Source: Mycolicibacterium komanii (GTDB lineage Bacteria; Actinomycetota; Actinomycetes; Mycobacteriales; Mycobacteriaceae). From it: 64,000 bases of DNA. The first letter of the stretch is position 1. Each line of letters starts with the position of its first letter. The stretch is from the NCBI RefSeq assembly GCF_001050035.1, contig NZ_CVTA01000044.1:62001-126000 (forward strand), in the 5' to 3' direction. Below the pieces are notes generated by a model. It was not told the DNA's origin and did no database searches. It saw nothing but the letters and a program-made list of their open reading frames with translations. The position numbers and the translations under genes were made by a program. Of this stretch, positions 53,773 through 64,000 are shown piece after piece.

Positions 53773-54512
53773 GGGTTGCTCCTCATCAGGCTGCCGCGCA
53801 TGGTGATTCGGTCACCGCGCATGCGGATGTACTCCAGATCGACGGGTCGGCCGTCGTCGAGGCTGGTGAGCCGTTCCAGCATCAGCAGCGCTGCGTTGTC
53901 GGGGACCTGCAACGTCGCCGCGGAATGGGCGTCGGCCGAAACCGCCTCCAACGCCAGCGTCGCCCGCCCCAGCCGGTGGCCGCTGACTTGTTCGATGAGC
54001 GCGAACACGTCGTTGGTCTCCAGCGAGTGCTGCACCACCTCGGCGCCGATGTCGGGCGCCAGATACGTCAGATCGAGTGACAGCGGAAGGTCGCCGAGAT
54101 ACCGCAGGCGTTCGATGAAGACCACCTGCTCGCCCGGTTCCAGCCGGAGCTTGCGCGCGACCGCGGGCGGCGCGGCGAGATGCTGCACCGCGCGGACCTC
54201 GTTGCGGACCTCGCCGTAGTCGTTGAACGTCTCCTTCAGGCCCACCAGGGCGTCGAGACCGTGGTCGTACTTGCGCACCGCCACCTGAGTGCCGACCTTC
54301 GGGCCGCGGTCGATCAACCCTTCGTTCTTCAGCACGGCGAGCGCTTCGCGAATGGTGTTGCGGGACACGAAGAACTCGGCAGCCAGATCGTGTTCGGTGG
54401 GCAGGCCACCGTCGAAGGCGCCCGCATGGATCTGGTGCCGCAGCACGTCGGCGACCTGCCGGGCGCGGTCGGCACGCGGCCGCCGAAGCGGCGTCGGCTC
54501 GGGCTGCGACAT
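53769..54512 (-). CDS. GntR family (HutC/UTRA) transcriptional regulator
   Basis: A 247-residue regulator. N-terminal winged helix: RARQVADVLRHQIHAGAFDGG then LPTEHDLAAEFFVSRNTIREALAVLKNEGLI. The C-terminal UTRA ligand domain has AVARKLRLEPGEQVVFIERLRYLGDLPLSLDLTYLAP. First gene of the operon, so it probably controls the operon in response to the imported substrate or a product. I use the ATG at 54512, which lies 7 nt after a TAGCGT -10 (leaderless); an ATG-type start at 54563 would extend it by 17 residues. Confidence 0.9.
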   Translation of the reverse strand: MSQPEPTPLRRPRADRARQVADVLRHQIHAGAFDGGLPTEHDLAAEFFVSRNTIREALAVLKNEGLIDRGPKVGTQVAVRKYDHGLDALVGLKETFNDYGEVRNEVRAVQHLAAPPAVARKLRLEPGEQVVFIERLRYLGDLPLSLDLTYLAPDIGAEVVQHSLETNDVFALIEQVSGHRLGRATLALEAVSADAHSAATLQVPDNAALLMLERLTSLDDGRPVDLEYIRMRGDRITMRGSLMRSNP

Positions 54513-54519
54513 GCGAAAC

Positions 54520-54525
54520 ACGCTA
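54520..54525 (-). promoter_or_regulatory. -10 element for gntR operon
   Basis: TAGCGT on the minus strand fits TANNNT and ends 7 nt before the gntR ATG, predicting a leaderless operon transcript. Confidence 0.55.
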
Positions 54526-54641
54526 GGGGCGTGACCGGACCGTCGCGCGGTCCCGAAAATCATCCCGGAGCAGCACCGTTCAATGCGCCACCCGCGTCAT
54601 GCCGCTACCAGGCGAAAGGCCACCGGATCACGCGTCTGCGC

Positions 54642-54677
54642 CACCGCGACCGCGGCACGCGAATAACAATCGCGGTG
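54642..54677. terminator. Inverted repeat between conserved hypothetical gene and gntR
   Basis: CACCGCGA (54642-54649) and TCGCGGTG (54670-54677) are exact reverse complements 20 bases apart. It follows the stop of the 54693-55241 gene on the minus strand and could end that transcript as a terminator without a U-tract, or be a regulator site upstream of gntR. Confidence 0.35.
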
Positions 54678-54692
54678 AACAGAAGTGGCGCG

Positions 54693-55241
54693 TTATCGCA
54701 CGCAGCGCGAGAGCACCCGGCCGAACTGCAGCAGCCGTTGCATCTGGGCCAGCCCGCCGTTGTCGACGGACTTGTAGTAGCGGAACGACTCGCAGTAGAT
54801 GTCGGATTCGGTGGCCGACTTCTGCCGTGAACGAGTGATCAGTTGGGTGTACATCCGCAACCTGACCTCGGACAGCCGCCGGGTGTCGTCGTCGAGGACC
54901 TCGTATTCGGCGGTCAGCACGTGATCGGTGATCGTGGACAGCAGGATGGTGCGCACCGACGCGTTGAGGACGCGGCGGTCTCGATCGCTCGAGGACATCT
55001 CGTCGTCGGCGCGCCATATGATCAGCCGGTGCCCGTCGGTGAGCACGATCTCCTGCCACAGGGCCTGCTCCTCGTCGCCCCACGGCTCGTCGATGTAGCC
55101 GCGCGACATGATGAACGACCTGATCGTGGGAAGGTCCACCACCGACCGGAGTTGGTCGAGCGCGAGTTCGGGGTCACGCAGATATACCCTTGCCGCTTCC
55201 TCGACGCTGGAGTACGGCGCCCAGTCCTGCGGTGTGGGCAT
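54693..55241 (-). CDS. Conserved hypothetical protein downstream of nusB
   Basis: A 182-residue soluble protein in the place of Rv2532c, just after nusB. It begins MPTPQDWAPYSSVEEAARVY and has IIWRADDEMSSSDRDRRVL, an acidic patch, and a basic C-terminal LQFGRVLSRCVR. No recognised domain, signal or helix. It starts 3 bases after the nusB stop, so it is probably translated with it. Confidence 0.75.
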   Translation of the reverse strand: MPTPQDWAPYSSVEEAARVYLRDPELALDQLRSVVDLPTIRSFIMSRGYIDEPWGDEEQALWQEIVLTDGHRLIIWRADDEMSSSDRDRRVLNASVRTILLSTITDHVLTAEYEVLDDDTRRLSEVRLRMYTQLITRSRQKSATESDIYCESFRYYKSVDNGGLAQMQRLLQFGRVLSRCVR

Positions 55242-55244
55242 CGG

Positions 55245-55724
55245 CTATCCCCCGCTCCTGTCACCTCGCACGGCCTGCGCGGCGGCCCGGATCTGCGGTG
55301 TCACGAGCATGACCTGACCCAGCACGCCGTTGACGAAACCCGGTGAGTCGTCGGTGGACAACTGCTTGGCGAGTTCGACGGCCTCGTCGACGGCCACCGG
55401 CTCGGGCACGTCCTCGGCGTGCAGCAGTTCCCACACCGCCACCCGGAGGATCGCGCGGTCGACCGCGGGCAACCGTTCGAGCGTCCAGCCCTGCAGGTGC
55501 GCGGCGATCAGATCGTCGATGTGCGCCGCGTGCTCTGTCACGCCGCGGGCCACCGTCAATGTGTAGGGGTTCAGAGGCGAGACATCGGATTGCTTCTCCG
55601 CCAACGCATTGCGCGCCTCGGCGACCTCCGCTGAGGTCAGTCCGCGCGCCTCGGCTTCGAAGAGCAGGTCGACGGCGCGCTTGCGCGCCTGGTGCCGGCC
55701 CCGATCGCCTTTCCGGTCAGGCAT
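55245..55724 (-). CDS. nusB: Transcription antitermination protein NusB
   Basis: A 159-residue all-helical RNA-binding protein needed for rRNA antitermination with NusE. Family motifs: [21 protein letters not shown] at the N-terminus, [27 protein letters not shown] near residue 105. ATG at 55724, overlapping the efp stop by 8 bases. Confidence 0.96.
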   Translation of the reverse strand: MPDRKGDRGRHQARKRAVDLLFEAEARGLTSAEVAEARNALAEKQSDVSPLNPYTLTVARGVTEHAAHIDDLIAAHLQGWTLERLPAVDRAILRVAVWELLHAEDVPEPVAVDEAVELAKQLSTDDSPGFVNGVLGQVMLVTPQIRAAAQAVRGDRSGG

Positions 55725-56280
55725 TCACCCGGCCCAGGTAGCTTCCGTCGCGCGAATCGACCTTGAGCTTGTCGCCGGTGTTGATGAACAGCGGAACCTG
55801 GATCTCGGCCCCCGTCTCCACCGTCGCCGGTTTGGTGCCCGCGCTGGAGCGGTCGCCCTGCAGGCCGGGCTCGGTGTGGGTCACCTCGAGCTCGACGGTC
55901 ACGGGCAACTCGAGGTACAGCGGATTGCCGTCGTGGAACGCGATCTGCACCGGCATGCTCTCGAGCAGGAAGTCGGCGGCGCGGCCGACGAGCGACTCGG
56001 GCAGGGGGTGCTGTTCGTAGTCCTCGGAGTCCATGAACACGAAGTCCGAGCCGTCGCGGTAGAGGTAGGTCGCGTCGCGGCGGTCGACCGTGGCGGTCTC
56101 GACCTTCACCCCGGCGTTGTAGGTCTTGTCGACGGTCTTGCCGGACACCACGTTCTTGAGCTTGGTACGCACGAACGCCGGCCCCTTGCCGGGTTTGACG
56201 TGCTGGAAGTCGGTGATCTGCCACAGCTGGCCGTCGATCACCAGGACGAGCCCATTCTTGAAGTCGGCGGTCGTTGCCAC
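55717..56280 (-). CDS. efp: Translation elongation factor P
   Basis: A 187-residue EF-P that relieves ribosome stalling at polyproline. Domain 1 KOW-like: [38 protein letters not shown]; the modified-Lys loop is at HVKPGKGPA. The last OB domain has [23 protein letters not shown] start at 56280, since the frame upstream of it runs into pepQ-type sequence. Confidence 0.98.
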   Translation of the reverse strand: MATTADFKNGLVLVIDGQLWQITDFQHVKPGKGPAFVRTKLKNVVSGKTVDKTYNAGVKVETATVDRRDATYLYRDGSDFVFMDSEDYEQHPLPESLVGRAADFLLESMPVQIAFHDGNPLYLELPVTVELEVTHTEPGLQGDRSSAGTKPATVETGAEIQVPLFINTGDKLKVDSRDGSYLGRVNA

Positions 56281-56296
56281 TTTGGTCGTACTCCTG

Positions 56297-57382
56297 TCAG
56301 AGGATGGCCAGTTCCTTGGGGAACCGGGTGAGTAAGTCTGGAGCATCTTGTTCCAGGACGAGCGTGTCCTCGATGCGGACGCCGCCACGGTCGGGCAGAT
56401 AGACACCGGGCTCCACGGTCACCGCGGAGCCAGCAAGCAGTGTACCGACGGACGCGCCGCTGATTCCTGGCGCTTCGTGGATCTGCAGGCCGACGCCGTG
56501 GCCCAGCCCGTGGGTGAAGTTCTCGACATAGCCGGCGTCGGCGATGACCTGCCGCGACGCGGCGTCGACGTCCTTGCACGCGACGCCGGGGCCGAGTGCC
56601 TCGCGGCCCGCCTTCTGCGCGGTGGCCACCACGTCGTAGATCTCGCGCTGCCAGTCCGCGATCGGCGCCAGCACGAACGTCCTGGTCATGTCGGAGTGAT
56701 AGCCGCACACCAGCGCGCCGAAGTCGATCTTGACGAAGTCACCCGCGGCCAGCACGGCGTCGGTGGGGCGGTGATGCGGAATCGCCGAGTTCGCGCCGGC
56801 CGCGACGATCGTCTCGAACGACGGGCCGTCGGCGCCGTGTTCGAGCATCAGCCACTCGAGCTCGCGCGCGACCTCCTTCTCGCTGCGCCCGGCCCGCAAG
56901 CCGCCACGGTCGACGAGATCGCGCAACGCCGCGTCGGCAGCCTCACACGCCAGCCGCAGCAGCGCGACCTCGCCCGCGTCCTTGACCTCGCGGAGCGCCT
57001 CGACGGTCCCGGCGGCGCGCACCAGTTCGGTCTGCTCGCCGGCCGCCTTGGTCAGGGCCGCGAACGCGTCGACGGTCACCACATGACTCTCGAAGCCCAG
57101 CTTGCGCATCCCGTCGGCGGCGGCGCGCCGCGCCAGATACGGTCCGCATGCCCGCTCGATGACGATCTCGGCGTCGGGGGCCTGCTGCGCCGCTTGCGTG
57201 CGGTAGCGCCCGTCCGTGGCCAGCACCGGCGTTTCGTCGTCGGCCTTGACGAGCAGGGCGGCGTTGGAGCCCGTGAACCCGCTCAAATAGCGCACGTTCA
57301 CCAGATCCGATACCAACATGGCATCGATCTCGGATTCGGCCAGCCGCTCGCGCAGCCGGTGCCGGCGCTGTGAAATAGTCAC
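56297..57382 (-). CDS. pepQ: Xaa-Pro dipeptidase/aminopeptidase (M24)
   Basis: A 361-residue M24 metallopeptidase of the pita-bread fold, orthologue of Rv2535c. Metal ligands lie in [19 protein letters not shown] (two Asp), [15 protein letters not shown] (His) and [20 protein letters not shown] (two Glu). It removes proline-linked residues, a natural neighbour of efp. GTG start with TAGCGT 8 nt upstream; 16 bases before efp. Confidence 0.95.
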   Translation of the reverse strand: MTISQRRHRLRERLAESEIDAMLVSDLVNVRYLSGFTGSNAALLVKADDETPVLATDGRYRTQAAQQAPDAEIVIERACGPYLARRAAADGMRKLGFESHVVTVDAFAALTKAAGEQTELVRAAGTVEALREVKDAGEVALLRLACEAADAALRDLVDRGGLRAGRSEKEVARELEWLMLEHGADGPSFETIVAAGANSAIPHHRPTDAVLAAGDFVKIDFGALVCGYHSDMTRTFVLAPIADWQREIYDVVATAQKAGREALGPGVACKDVDAASRQVIADAGYVENFTHGLGHGVGLQIHEAPGISGASVGTLLAGSAVTVEPGVYLPDRGGVRIEDTLVLEQDAPDLLTRFPKELAIL

Positions 57383-57390
57383 GGTCGATG

Positions 57391-57396
57391 ACGCTA
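57391..57396 (-). promoter_or_regulatory. -10 element for leaderless pepQ-efp-nusB
   Basis: TAGCGT on the minus strand fits TANNNT, 8 nt before the pepQ GTG. It stands 5 bases from the divergent -10 at 57402, so the two RNA polymerases would compete. Confidence 0.5.
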
Positions 57397-57401
57397 CTCG
57401 C

Positions 57402-57407
57402 TAAGGT
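57402..57407 (+). promoter_or_regulatory. -10 element for B-4DMT gene
   Basis: TAAGGT fits TANNNT, 8 nt before the ATG at 57416; nearly leaderless. Back-to-back with the pepQ -10. Confidence 0.5.
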
Positions 57408-57415
57408 GAGGCCCC

Positions 57416-57964
57416 ATGAGTAAGTGGTTGCTGCGCGGACTGGTGTTCGCGGCCCTGATGGTGATCGTGCGATTGCTGCAGGGCGCGCTGATCAACGCGT
57501 GGGAGACCAAGGCCGGTCTGATCAGCGTTGTGCTGGTGGTTCTGTTCGCCCTCGCGGTGTTCGCATGGGGACTGGTCGACGGCCGGGGCGACGCCCGGGC
57601 CAACCCCGACCCGGACCGCCGTGGCGACTTCGCGATGACCTGGCTGCTGGCCGGCCTGTTCGCCGGGATCGTGAGCGGCGCGGTGGCCTGGTTCATCTCG
57701 ATCTTCTACAAGGCCCTTTACGTCGAGGCGCTGGTCAACGAGCTCACCACGTTCGCGGCGTTCACCGCGCTGGTGGTGTTCCTGATGGCGCTCGCGGGCG
57801 TGGCGCTCGGGCGCTGGCTGGTCGACCGCAAGGCCGACCAGACCCCGCACCTGCACCACGCCGGGGACGACGACCGTGCGGACACCGACGTGTTCGCCGC
57901 GGTCAGCCAGCCGGGCGCCGAGGAGACCACCACCGAGAGCGCACCCCGCGAGGACCGGGCCTAG
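57416..57964 (+). CDS. Four-helix membrane protein (B-4DMT / Rv2536-like)
   Basis: A 182-residue membrane protein with four helices (LLRGLVFAALMVIVRLL, AGLISVVLVVLFALAVFAWG, LLAGLFAGIVSGAVAWFIS, FTALVVFLMALAGVALGRWL) and a hydrophilic C-terminus rich in His/Asp/Glu. Orthologue of Rv2536, which is divergent from pepQ in M. tuberculosis. Classed as a bacterial DMT-like transporter in some databases; no substrate known. Confidence 0.85.
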   Translation: MSKWLLRGLVFAALMVIVRLLQGALINAWETKAGLISVVLVVLFALAVFAWGLVDGRGDARANPDPDRRGDFAMTWLLAGLFAGIVSGAVAWFISIFYKALYVEALVNELTTFAAFTALVVFLMALAGVALGRWLVDRKADQTPHLHHAGDDDRADTDVFAAVSQPGAEETTTESAPREDRA

Positions 57965-58806
57965 CCCTAGGCACAGCGCTCCGTGAACCCGGACGAGTTC
58001 TGCACGTCCGATCAGTGGAGCGTGCTGTCGTCCGCGGCGTCGAACTCCCAACTCGCCGGGGTCCTCGGCGGTTTCCTGATCACCGCGATCGCGCTGCTGT
58101 TCGACAAGAACAGTCGCGAAGGCGTGCACACGCTCGCGCTGTTCTCCTCCGCCGTGCTGGTGCTCATGCTCGACAGCTTCCTGTTCAGCTTGATCACCGG
58201 GACACAGGTGCCCGACGGCGCGCGGCGGGCGACGTGCGCGATCGCCTGGACCCAGGGCGCGGTGTCGACCGGGATGCTGGCCGCCGGGGCGACGGCGTTG
58301 TTCGGCGGGCTCGGGTGGATGCTGGCCAGCCACGCCGTCAACAAGGTGAGCGACCAGGACCCCGCCGACGTCCGCGCGTACTGCTTTTTGGCCGAACTCG
58401 GCGGCTGGCTGACCTTCGCGGCCGCCATGACGGCGACGCTGATCGTGTCCGAGACGTCGATCGACTATCTGCGGTTCATGTGGGGCCACCGACCTGAGGT
58501 GTGGGTCGAGGGCAGCATCGTCGTCGCGGCCGCGGCCTTCGTCATCGCCGATTTCGCGCTGGTGTATCTGCGCACCCGGACGCTGCGAAAATCGTTGGCA
58601 GACACCGGTGAACCGACGCTGCTCGAGTTGCGCTCGATCAAGTTCGCGACCGTGGGCACGGTGGTGCTCGCCATCGCCGGGTCGTGGCTCGCGGTTAGCC
58701 TGGCACGCATCCCCGAGGCCTGGCTCACCGCGCCGAACCCCGCGATCGTGCTTTTCGTGCTGATGCTGACGCTGGTGCTGCCGACGGTGATCTCGACGGC
58801 GATCTG

Positions 58807-61007
<2,201 letters not shown>

Positions 61008-61008
<1 letters not shown>

Positions 61009-62228
61009 CAGCCCGAAGCCTGGACCCGTTGCGTGGCGGGCTCACGCGCGGCCACCGCCCGCAGATAGTTGTCGATGTTGGCGCGCGTCTCGGTCAACGA
61101 GTCGCCGCCGAACTTCTGCAGCGCCGCGCGCGCCAGCACCAACGCCACCATGGTCTCCACCACCACGCCCGCGGCGGGTACCGCACACACGTCCGAGCGC
61201 TGATGGATCGCGACGGCCTCCTCACCGGTGACCATGTCGACCGTGGCCAGGGCCCGCGGCACCGTGGAGATCGGTTTCATCGCGGCGCGCACCCGCAGCG
61301 GCTGGCCGTTGGTCATGCCGCCTTCGAGGCCGCCGGCGCGGTTTGTCGAGCGCATGACGCCGTCCGGTCCGGGATACATCTCGTCGTGCGCGGCGCTGCC
61401 GCGGCGGCGGGCGGTCGTGAAGCCGTCGCCGATCTCGACGCCCTTGATGGCCTGGATGCCCATCACCGCCGCGGCGAGTTGGCTGTCGAGCCGGTTGTCG
61501 CCGCTGGTGAACGAACCCAGCCCGATCGGGAGGCCGTTGGCCACCACCTCGACGACGCCGCCGAGCGTGTCGCCGTCCTTCTTGGCCGCCTCGATCTCGT
61601 CGATCATCGACTTCTCGGCGTCCTTGTCGAACGCGCGCACCGGGCTGGCGTCGATGGCGGCGAGGTCGTCGGCCTGCGGCGGCGGGCCGTCGTACGGATC
61701 GGACGCCCCGATGGAGATGACGTGGGACAGCACCTCGACGCCGAGGGCTTCCTTGAGGAACGCGCGGGCGATCGTGCCGGCGGCGACGCGGGCCGCGGTC
61801 TCGCGGGCGCTGGCGCGCTCGAGCACGGGGCGGGCGTCGTCGAAGCCGTACTTGAGCATGCCCGCGTAGTCGGCGTGGCCGGGGCGGGGGCGGGTCAGCG
61901 GCGCGTTGCGCGCGCTTTCGGCCAGCTCGGCGGGGTCGACCGGATCCGGGGCCATCACGGTCTCCCACTTGGGCCACTCGGTATTGCCGATCTCGATCGC
62001 GATCGGGCCGCCGAGCGTGACGCCGTGCCGAACCCCCGCCAGCATCGTGACCTGGTCTTGTTCGAACTTCATCCGGGCGCCGCGGCCGTACCCGAGACGT
62101 CGACGCGCCAGCTGGCCGGCGATGTCGTCCGAGGTGACGTGCACGCCCGCGACCATGCCTTCGACCACGGCCACCAGGGCGCGGCCGTGGGATTCACCAG
62201 CAGTGGTCCATCGCAACACGCGTCCCAT
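61008..62228 (-). CDS. aroC: Chorismate synthase
   Basis: A 406-residue FMN-dependent enzyme giving chorismate. Signatures [21 protein letters not shown] at the N-terminus, [24 protein letters not shown] near residue 45, and [14 protein letters not shown] near 135. First gene of the aroC-aroK-aroB-aroQ operon. ATG at 62228 preceded by GGGAAG. Confidence 0.98.
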
Positions 62229-62256
62229 CTTCCCACGTCGGCCCTCTGACCCCGAA

Positions 62257-62865
62257 TCAGCCGACGACCAGGCCTGCCAGAACCCGGCCGAGCTCGGCCA
62301 CGGCGTGGCGATGCGCGGATTTCTGGTCCTCCGCGCGCGCGACGATCATCGCGGCTTCGCAAAGAGCGCCGAACAGGAAATGGGCCAGCGGCCCGGGTGG
62401 GCGTTTGGCGATCCGGCCCGCTTCGATGGCGCGGGTGATGGCGATTTCCATCATGTCGAGCAGCGGGGTCTCCAGGCGGCGCATCTCCTCCCAGCCGAGC
62501 GCGGTGAAGCCGTCGAGCAGCACGATGCGCTGCACCCCCGGGTCGAGGCATTCGTCGAGGAACGCACGGCATCCGGCGCCGAACGCGTCCCACGGATCCT
62601 TCTTGCGCGAGTACGCACGCTGATACGCCTCGGCCAGCGGCCCGGCCATCCGCTCGACCTCGCGGGTGAACACGGCCTCGAACAGGCGGCGCTTGCCGTC
62701 GAAGTGGTGATAGACCGCGCCCTTGGTCACCTGGGCCCGGGCCGCGACCGCGTCCAGCGAGGTGGCCTCGTACCCGTCTTCGGCGAACAACGCGCGGGCG
62801 GCGTCGATGAGCGCGGCGGTGGTCGCCTCGGTACGTTCGGCCTGGGTGCGTCGGGGTACGGGCAT
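62257..62865 (-). CDS. TetR family transcriptional regulator
   Basis: A 202-residue TetR-type repressor. N-terminal [44 protein letters not shown], then a variable helical ligand domain. The ATG at 62865 ([13 protein letters not shown]) is chosen; a TTG at 62880 would add five residues. A 17-bp palindrome covers the start codon, so it probably represses itself and the divergent hydrolase. Ligand unknown. Confidence 0.93.
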   Translation of the reverse strand: MPVPRRTQAERTEATTAALIDAARALFAEDGYEATSLDAVAARAQVTKGAVYHHFDGKRRLFEAVFTREVERMAGPLAEAYQRAYSRKKDPWDAFGAGCRAFLDECLDPGVQRIVLLDGFTALGWEEMRRLETPLLDMMEIAITRAIEAGRIAKRPPGPLAHFLFGALCEAAMIVARAEDQKSAHRHAVAELGRVLAGLVVG

Positions 62866-62878
62866 ACCTCGAGTATGC
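62862..62878. promoter_or_regulatory. TetR operator candidate
   Basis: GCATAC-CTCGA-GTATGC is an exact inverted repeat with 6-bp arms. It spans the TetR start codon (62865-62863) and ends 3 nt before a TAACGT -10 (62882-62887) for the divergent hydrolase, so binding would block both. Confidence 0.7.
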
Positions 62879-62881
62879 AAG

Positions 62882-62887
62882 TAACGT
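62882..62887 (+). promoter_or_regulatory. -10 candidate for hydrolase operon
   Basis: TAACGT fits TANNNT and lies just downstream of the palindrome, about 23 nt before the leader ORF. Confidence 0.45.
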
Positions 62888-62909
62888 GCGGTCGGGCGCG
62901 GGAGCTTTC

Positions 62910-62960
62910 ATGACCTCCGAGGTAATCGACTCGGCGAACCCGGTCCACGAGGATCAGTGA
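62910..62960 (+). CDS. Short leader ORF (16 aa) before hydrolase gene
   Basis: MTSEVIDSANPVHEDQ then TGA, with GGGAG 6 nt before its ATG. Its stop is one base from the hydrolase ATG (TGAGATG). It may couple translation into the hydrolase gene, which lacks a ribosome site of its own. It is too short to judge as a functional peptide. Confidence 0.45.
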   Translation: MTSEVIDSANPVHEDQ

Positions 62961-62961
62961 G

Positions 62962-63729
62962 ATGACGTCCGGGAAGCCGCCGATCCTGTTCCTGCACTCG
63001 GTTTTCGGGACTCCCGAGCTGTACACGCCGTGGCTGGAGTTCTTCCGCGCCACGGGGTACGAGTGTCATGTCGCGACGATGCCGGGCCGCAATCCAACGG
63101 ATCGGGAGGTGTTGTCGGCGAGCGGGGTGGTGGAGTTCTTCGAGACTGCGTTGTCGGCGTACGACAGCCTGGGCACCCCGGCAGTGGTGGTCGGCCACAG
63201 CATCGGCGGGCTTTTGGGCCAGAAGCTGGCCGCGGTGCGCGACGTGCGCGCTCTGGTGTTACTGGCGTCGACTCCGGCTGGGATTTTGTGGCCGCAGCTG
63301 CGGTCGCTGCCGCACTTGGTGCCGATCCTGCCGGCGGTGCTGGCAGGCCGGCCGTTCCTGCCGAGTGCGCGCACGATGCGGGCGGTGCCGTTGAGCACGC
63401 TGCCGGCGGCCGAGCAGGGTGAGCTGATACCGCGGCTGGTGCCCGACTCGGGCAAGGCGTTTCGCGCGTTGACGTTGGGCACGCCGTCGGTCCGGGTGGA
63501 CAGGCGTGCGGTGAGGTGTCCCGTGCTGGTGGTCAGCGGCGGTTCGGATCGCAATGTGGCGCCGTGGATTTCGCGACGGATCGCCAAGCGGTACGGCGCC
63601 GAGCATCAGGTGCATCCGAACATGCCGCACTGGATCATCGCGGAGTCGGGGCTGCAGCGGGTAGCGCCGCCGGTTTTGGAGTGGCTGCAGCGCGTGCTCG
63701 CCACCGCGGAGCTGCACCCATCTGTCTGA
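62962..63729 (+). CDS. Alpha/beta hydrolase
   Basis: The 255-residue alpha/beta-hydrolase has LFLHSVFGTPELYTPWLEFF at the N-terminus, nucleophile elbow VVGHSIGGLLGQKL (Ser about 76), Asp near VVSGGSDRNVAPW, and a His in HPNMPHWIIAESG. Substrate unknown. Divergent from and probably controlled by the TetR gene; translation likely starts from the preceding short ORF. Confidence 0.88.
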   Translation: MTSGKPPILFLHSVFGTPELYTPWLEFFRATGYECHVATMPGRNPTDREVLSASGVVEFFETALSAYDSLGTPAVVVGHSIGGLLGQKLAAVRDVRALVLLASTPAGILWPQLRSLPHLVPILPAVLAGRPFLPSARTMRAVPLSTLPAAEQGELIPRLVPDSGKAFRALTLGTPSVRVDRRAVRCPVLVVSGGSDRNVAPWISRRIAKRYGAEHQVHPNMPHWIIAESGLQRVAPPVLEWLQRVLATAELHPSV

Positions 63730-63785
63730 ATCAGTTGCAGCTCAGGCGCTTCCCCGTTGCTTTGTCGTTGGCGACCCCTTCTGGT

Positions 63786-64000
63786 TTACAGCACCTGGTA
63801 CACGCGGTAATGGACGCGGTTGGGTGAGAGCACGTTGTAGGCCACCGTCACGACCTCACCGAGCCGCGAATAGCGCTCATCGGCGGTGGCCAGCCGTGGC
63901 GTGGTGCGGACATAGGTCTCACGGAACGGCAGCACCTCCCCGGCTGCGAGGCGTTGCATGCCGTCGGCGGGAACCTTGATGATGCCTGCACTCTCGAAGT
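63786..64000 (-). CDS. DUF3237-like protein, 3' end only
   Basis: The last 71 codons of a gene running off the right edge, ending in TAA at 63788-63786. The readable part includes IIKVPADGMQRLAAGE, YVRTTPRLATADERYSRLGE and a final VHYRVYQVL. The PADGM..YxRTTPRxETxxxRY pattern is that of DUF3237 proteins, a small beta-barrel family of unknown function in mycobacteria. Nothing upstream can be judged. Confidence 0.65.
   Translation of the reverse strand, partial: FESAGIIKVPADGMQRLAAGEVLPFRETYVRTTPRLATADERYSRLGEVVTVAYNVLSPNRVHYRVYQVL

Overview
The window is high-GC DNA whose gene content and order are those of a mycobacterium, most likely a fast-growing Mycolicibacterium-type species. This rests on recognisable gene order (uvrC-rapZ-cuvA-whiA, lprG-p55, fmt-rsmB-rpe-ribD, mihF-gmk-rpoZ-coaBC-metK, pyrR-pyrB-pyrC-carA-carB-pyrF and aroC-aroK-aroB-aroQ-pepQ-efp-nusB), on protein sequences close to M. 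tuberculosis orthologues, on frequent GTG and TTG starts, on dense 4-base ATGA/GTGA gene overlaps, and on many TANNNT -10 hexamers placed 6-8 nt before a start codon (leaderless transcription). No tRNA, rRNA, insertion sequence or CRISPR array was seen.

Layout from left to right. 1-2050: a cyclase/ATPase regulator gene broken by a one-base frameshift. 2090-6979: whiA, cuvA, rapZ and uvrC, one overlapping operon on the minus strand. 7033-9452: a lipoprotein gamma-glutamyltransferase and a GNAT enzyme. 9439-13691: a membrane PH-type protein, riboflavin genes ribH, ribBA and ribC, a small secreted protein, and lprG followed by the p55 efflux/lipid transporter (to 15277). 15274-16160: a candidate small ORF and a PfpI-type gene divided by a nested inverted-repeat region. 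16207-18291: an ABC exporter pair whose ATPase carries a cyclic-nucleotide-binding domain. 18278-22257: ribD, rpe, rsmB, fmt. 22299-26611: lemA and two tandem paralogues of a DUF2207 membrane protein with Gly-rich tails. 26644-32266: a helicase-degenerate PriA, a YhhN membrane protein, and a lipase/SnoaL-like/flavin monooxygenase run. 32279-36193: metK, coaBC, rpoZ, gmk, mihF. 36623-45272: the complete pyrimidine operon, preceded by a PyrR-binding RNA loop.

45383-54512 looks like an accessory block between two housekeeping operons. It holds a serine hydrolase, a flavin monooxygenase and a tightly overlapping six-gene operon: a GntR regulator, an 8-Cys ferredoxin, a substrate-binding lipoprotein fused to a NosL-like domain, an ABC permease, an ABC ATPase, and a 901-residue flavoprotein resembling the APS reductase alpha subunit (AprA) with about nine C-terminal HEAT repeats. 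This import-plus-redox module is the best candidate for an undescribed system. The working hypothesis is uptake and reductive (or oxidative) processing of a small sulfur-containing or other oxyanion-type substrate; the substrate is unknown.

54693-62228 returns to core genes: a conserved hypothetical, nusB, efp, pepQ, two membrane proteins, and the shikimate genes aroQ, aroB, aroK and aroC. The right end has a TetR regulator with a palindrome over its start codon, a divergent hydrolase with a short leader ORF, and the 3' end of a DUF3237-like gene. Most long ORFs opposite these genes are high-GC shadows and are omitted.
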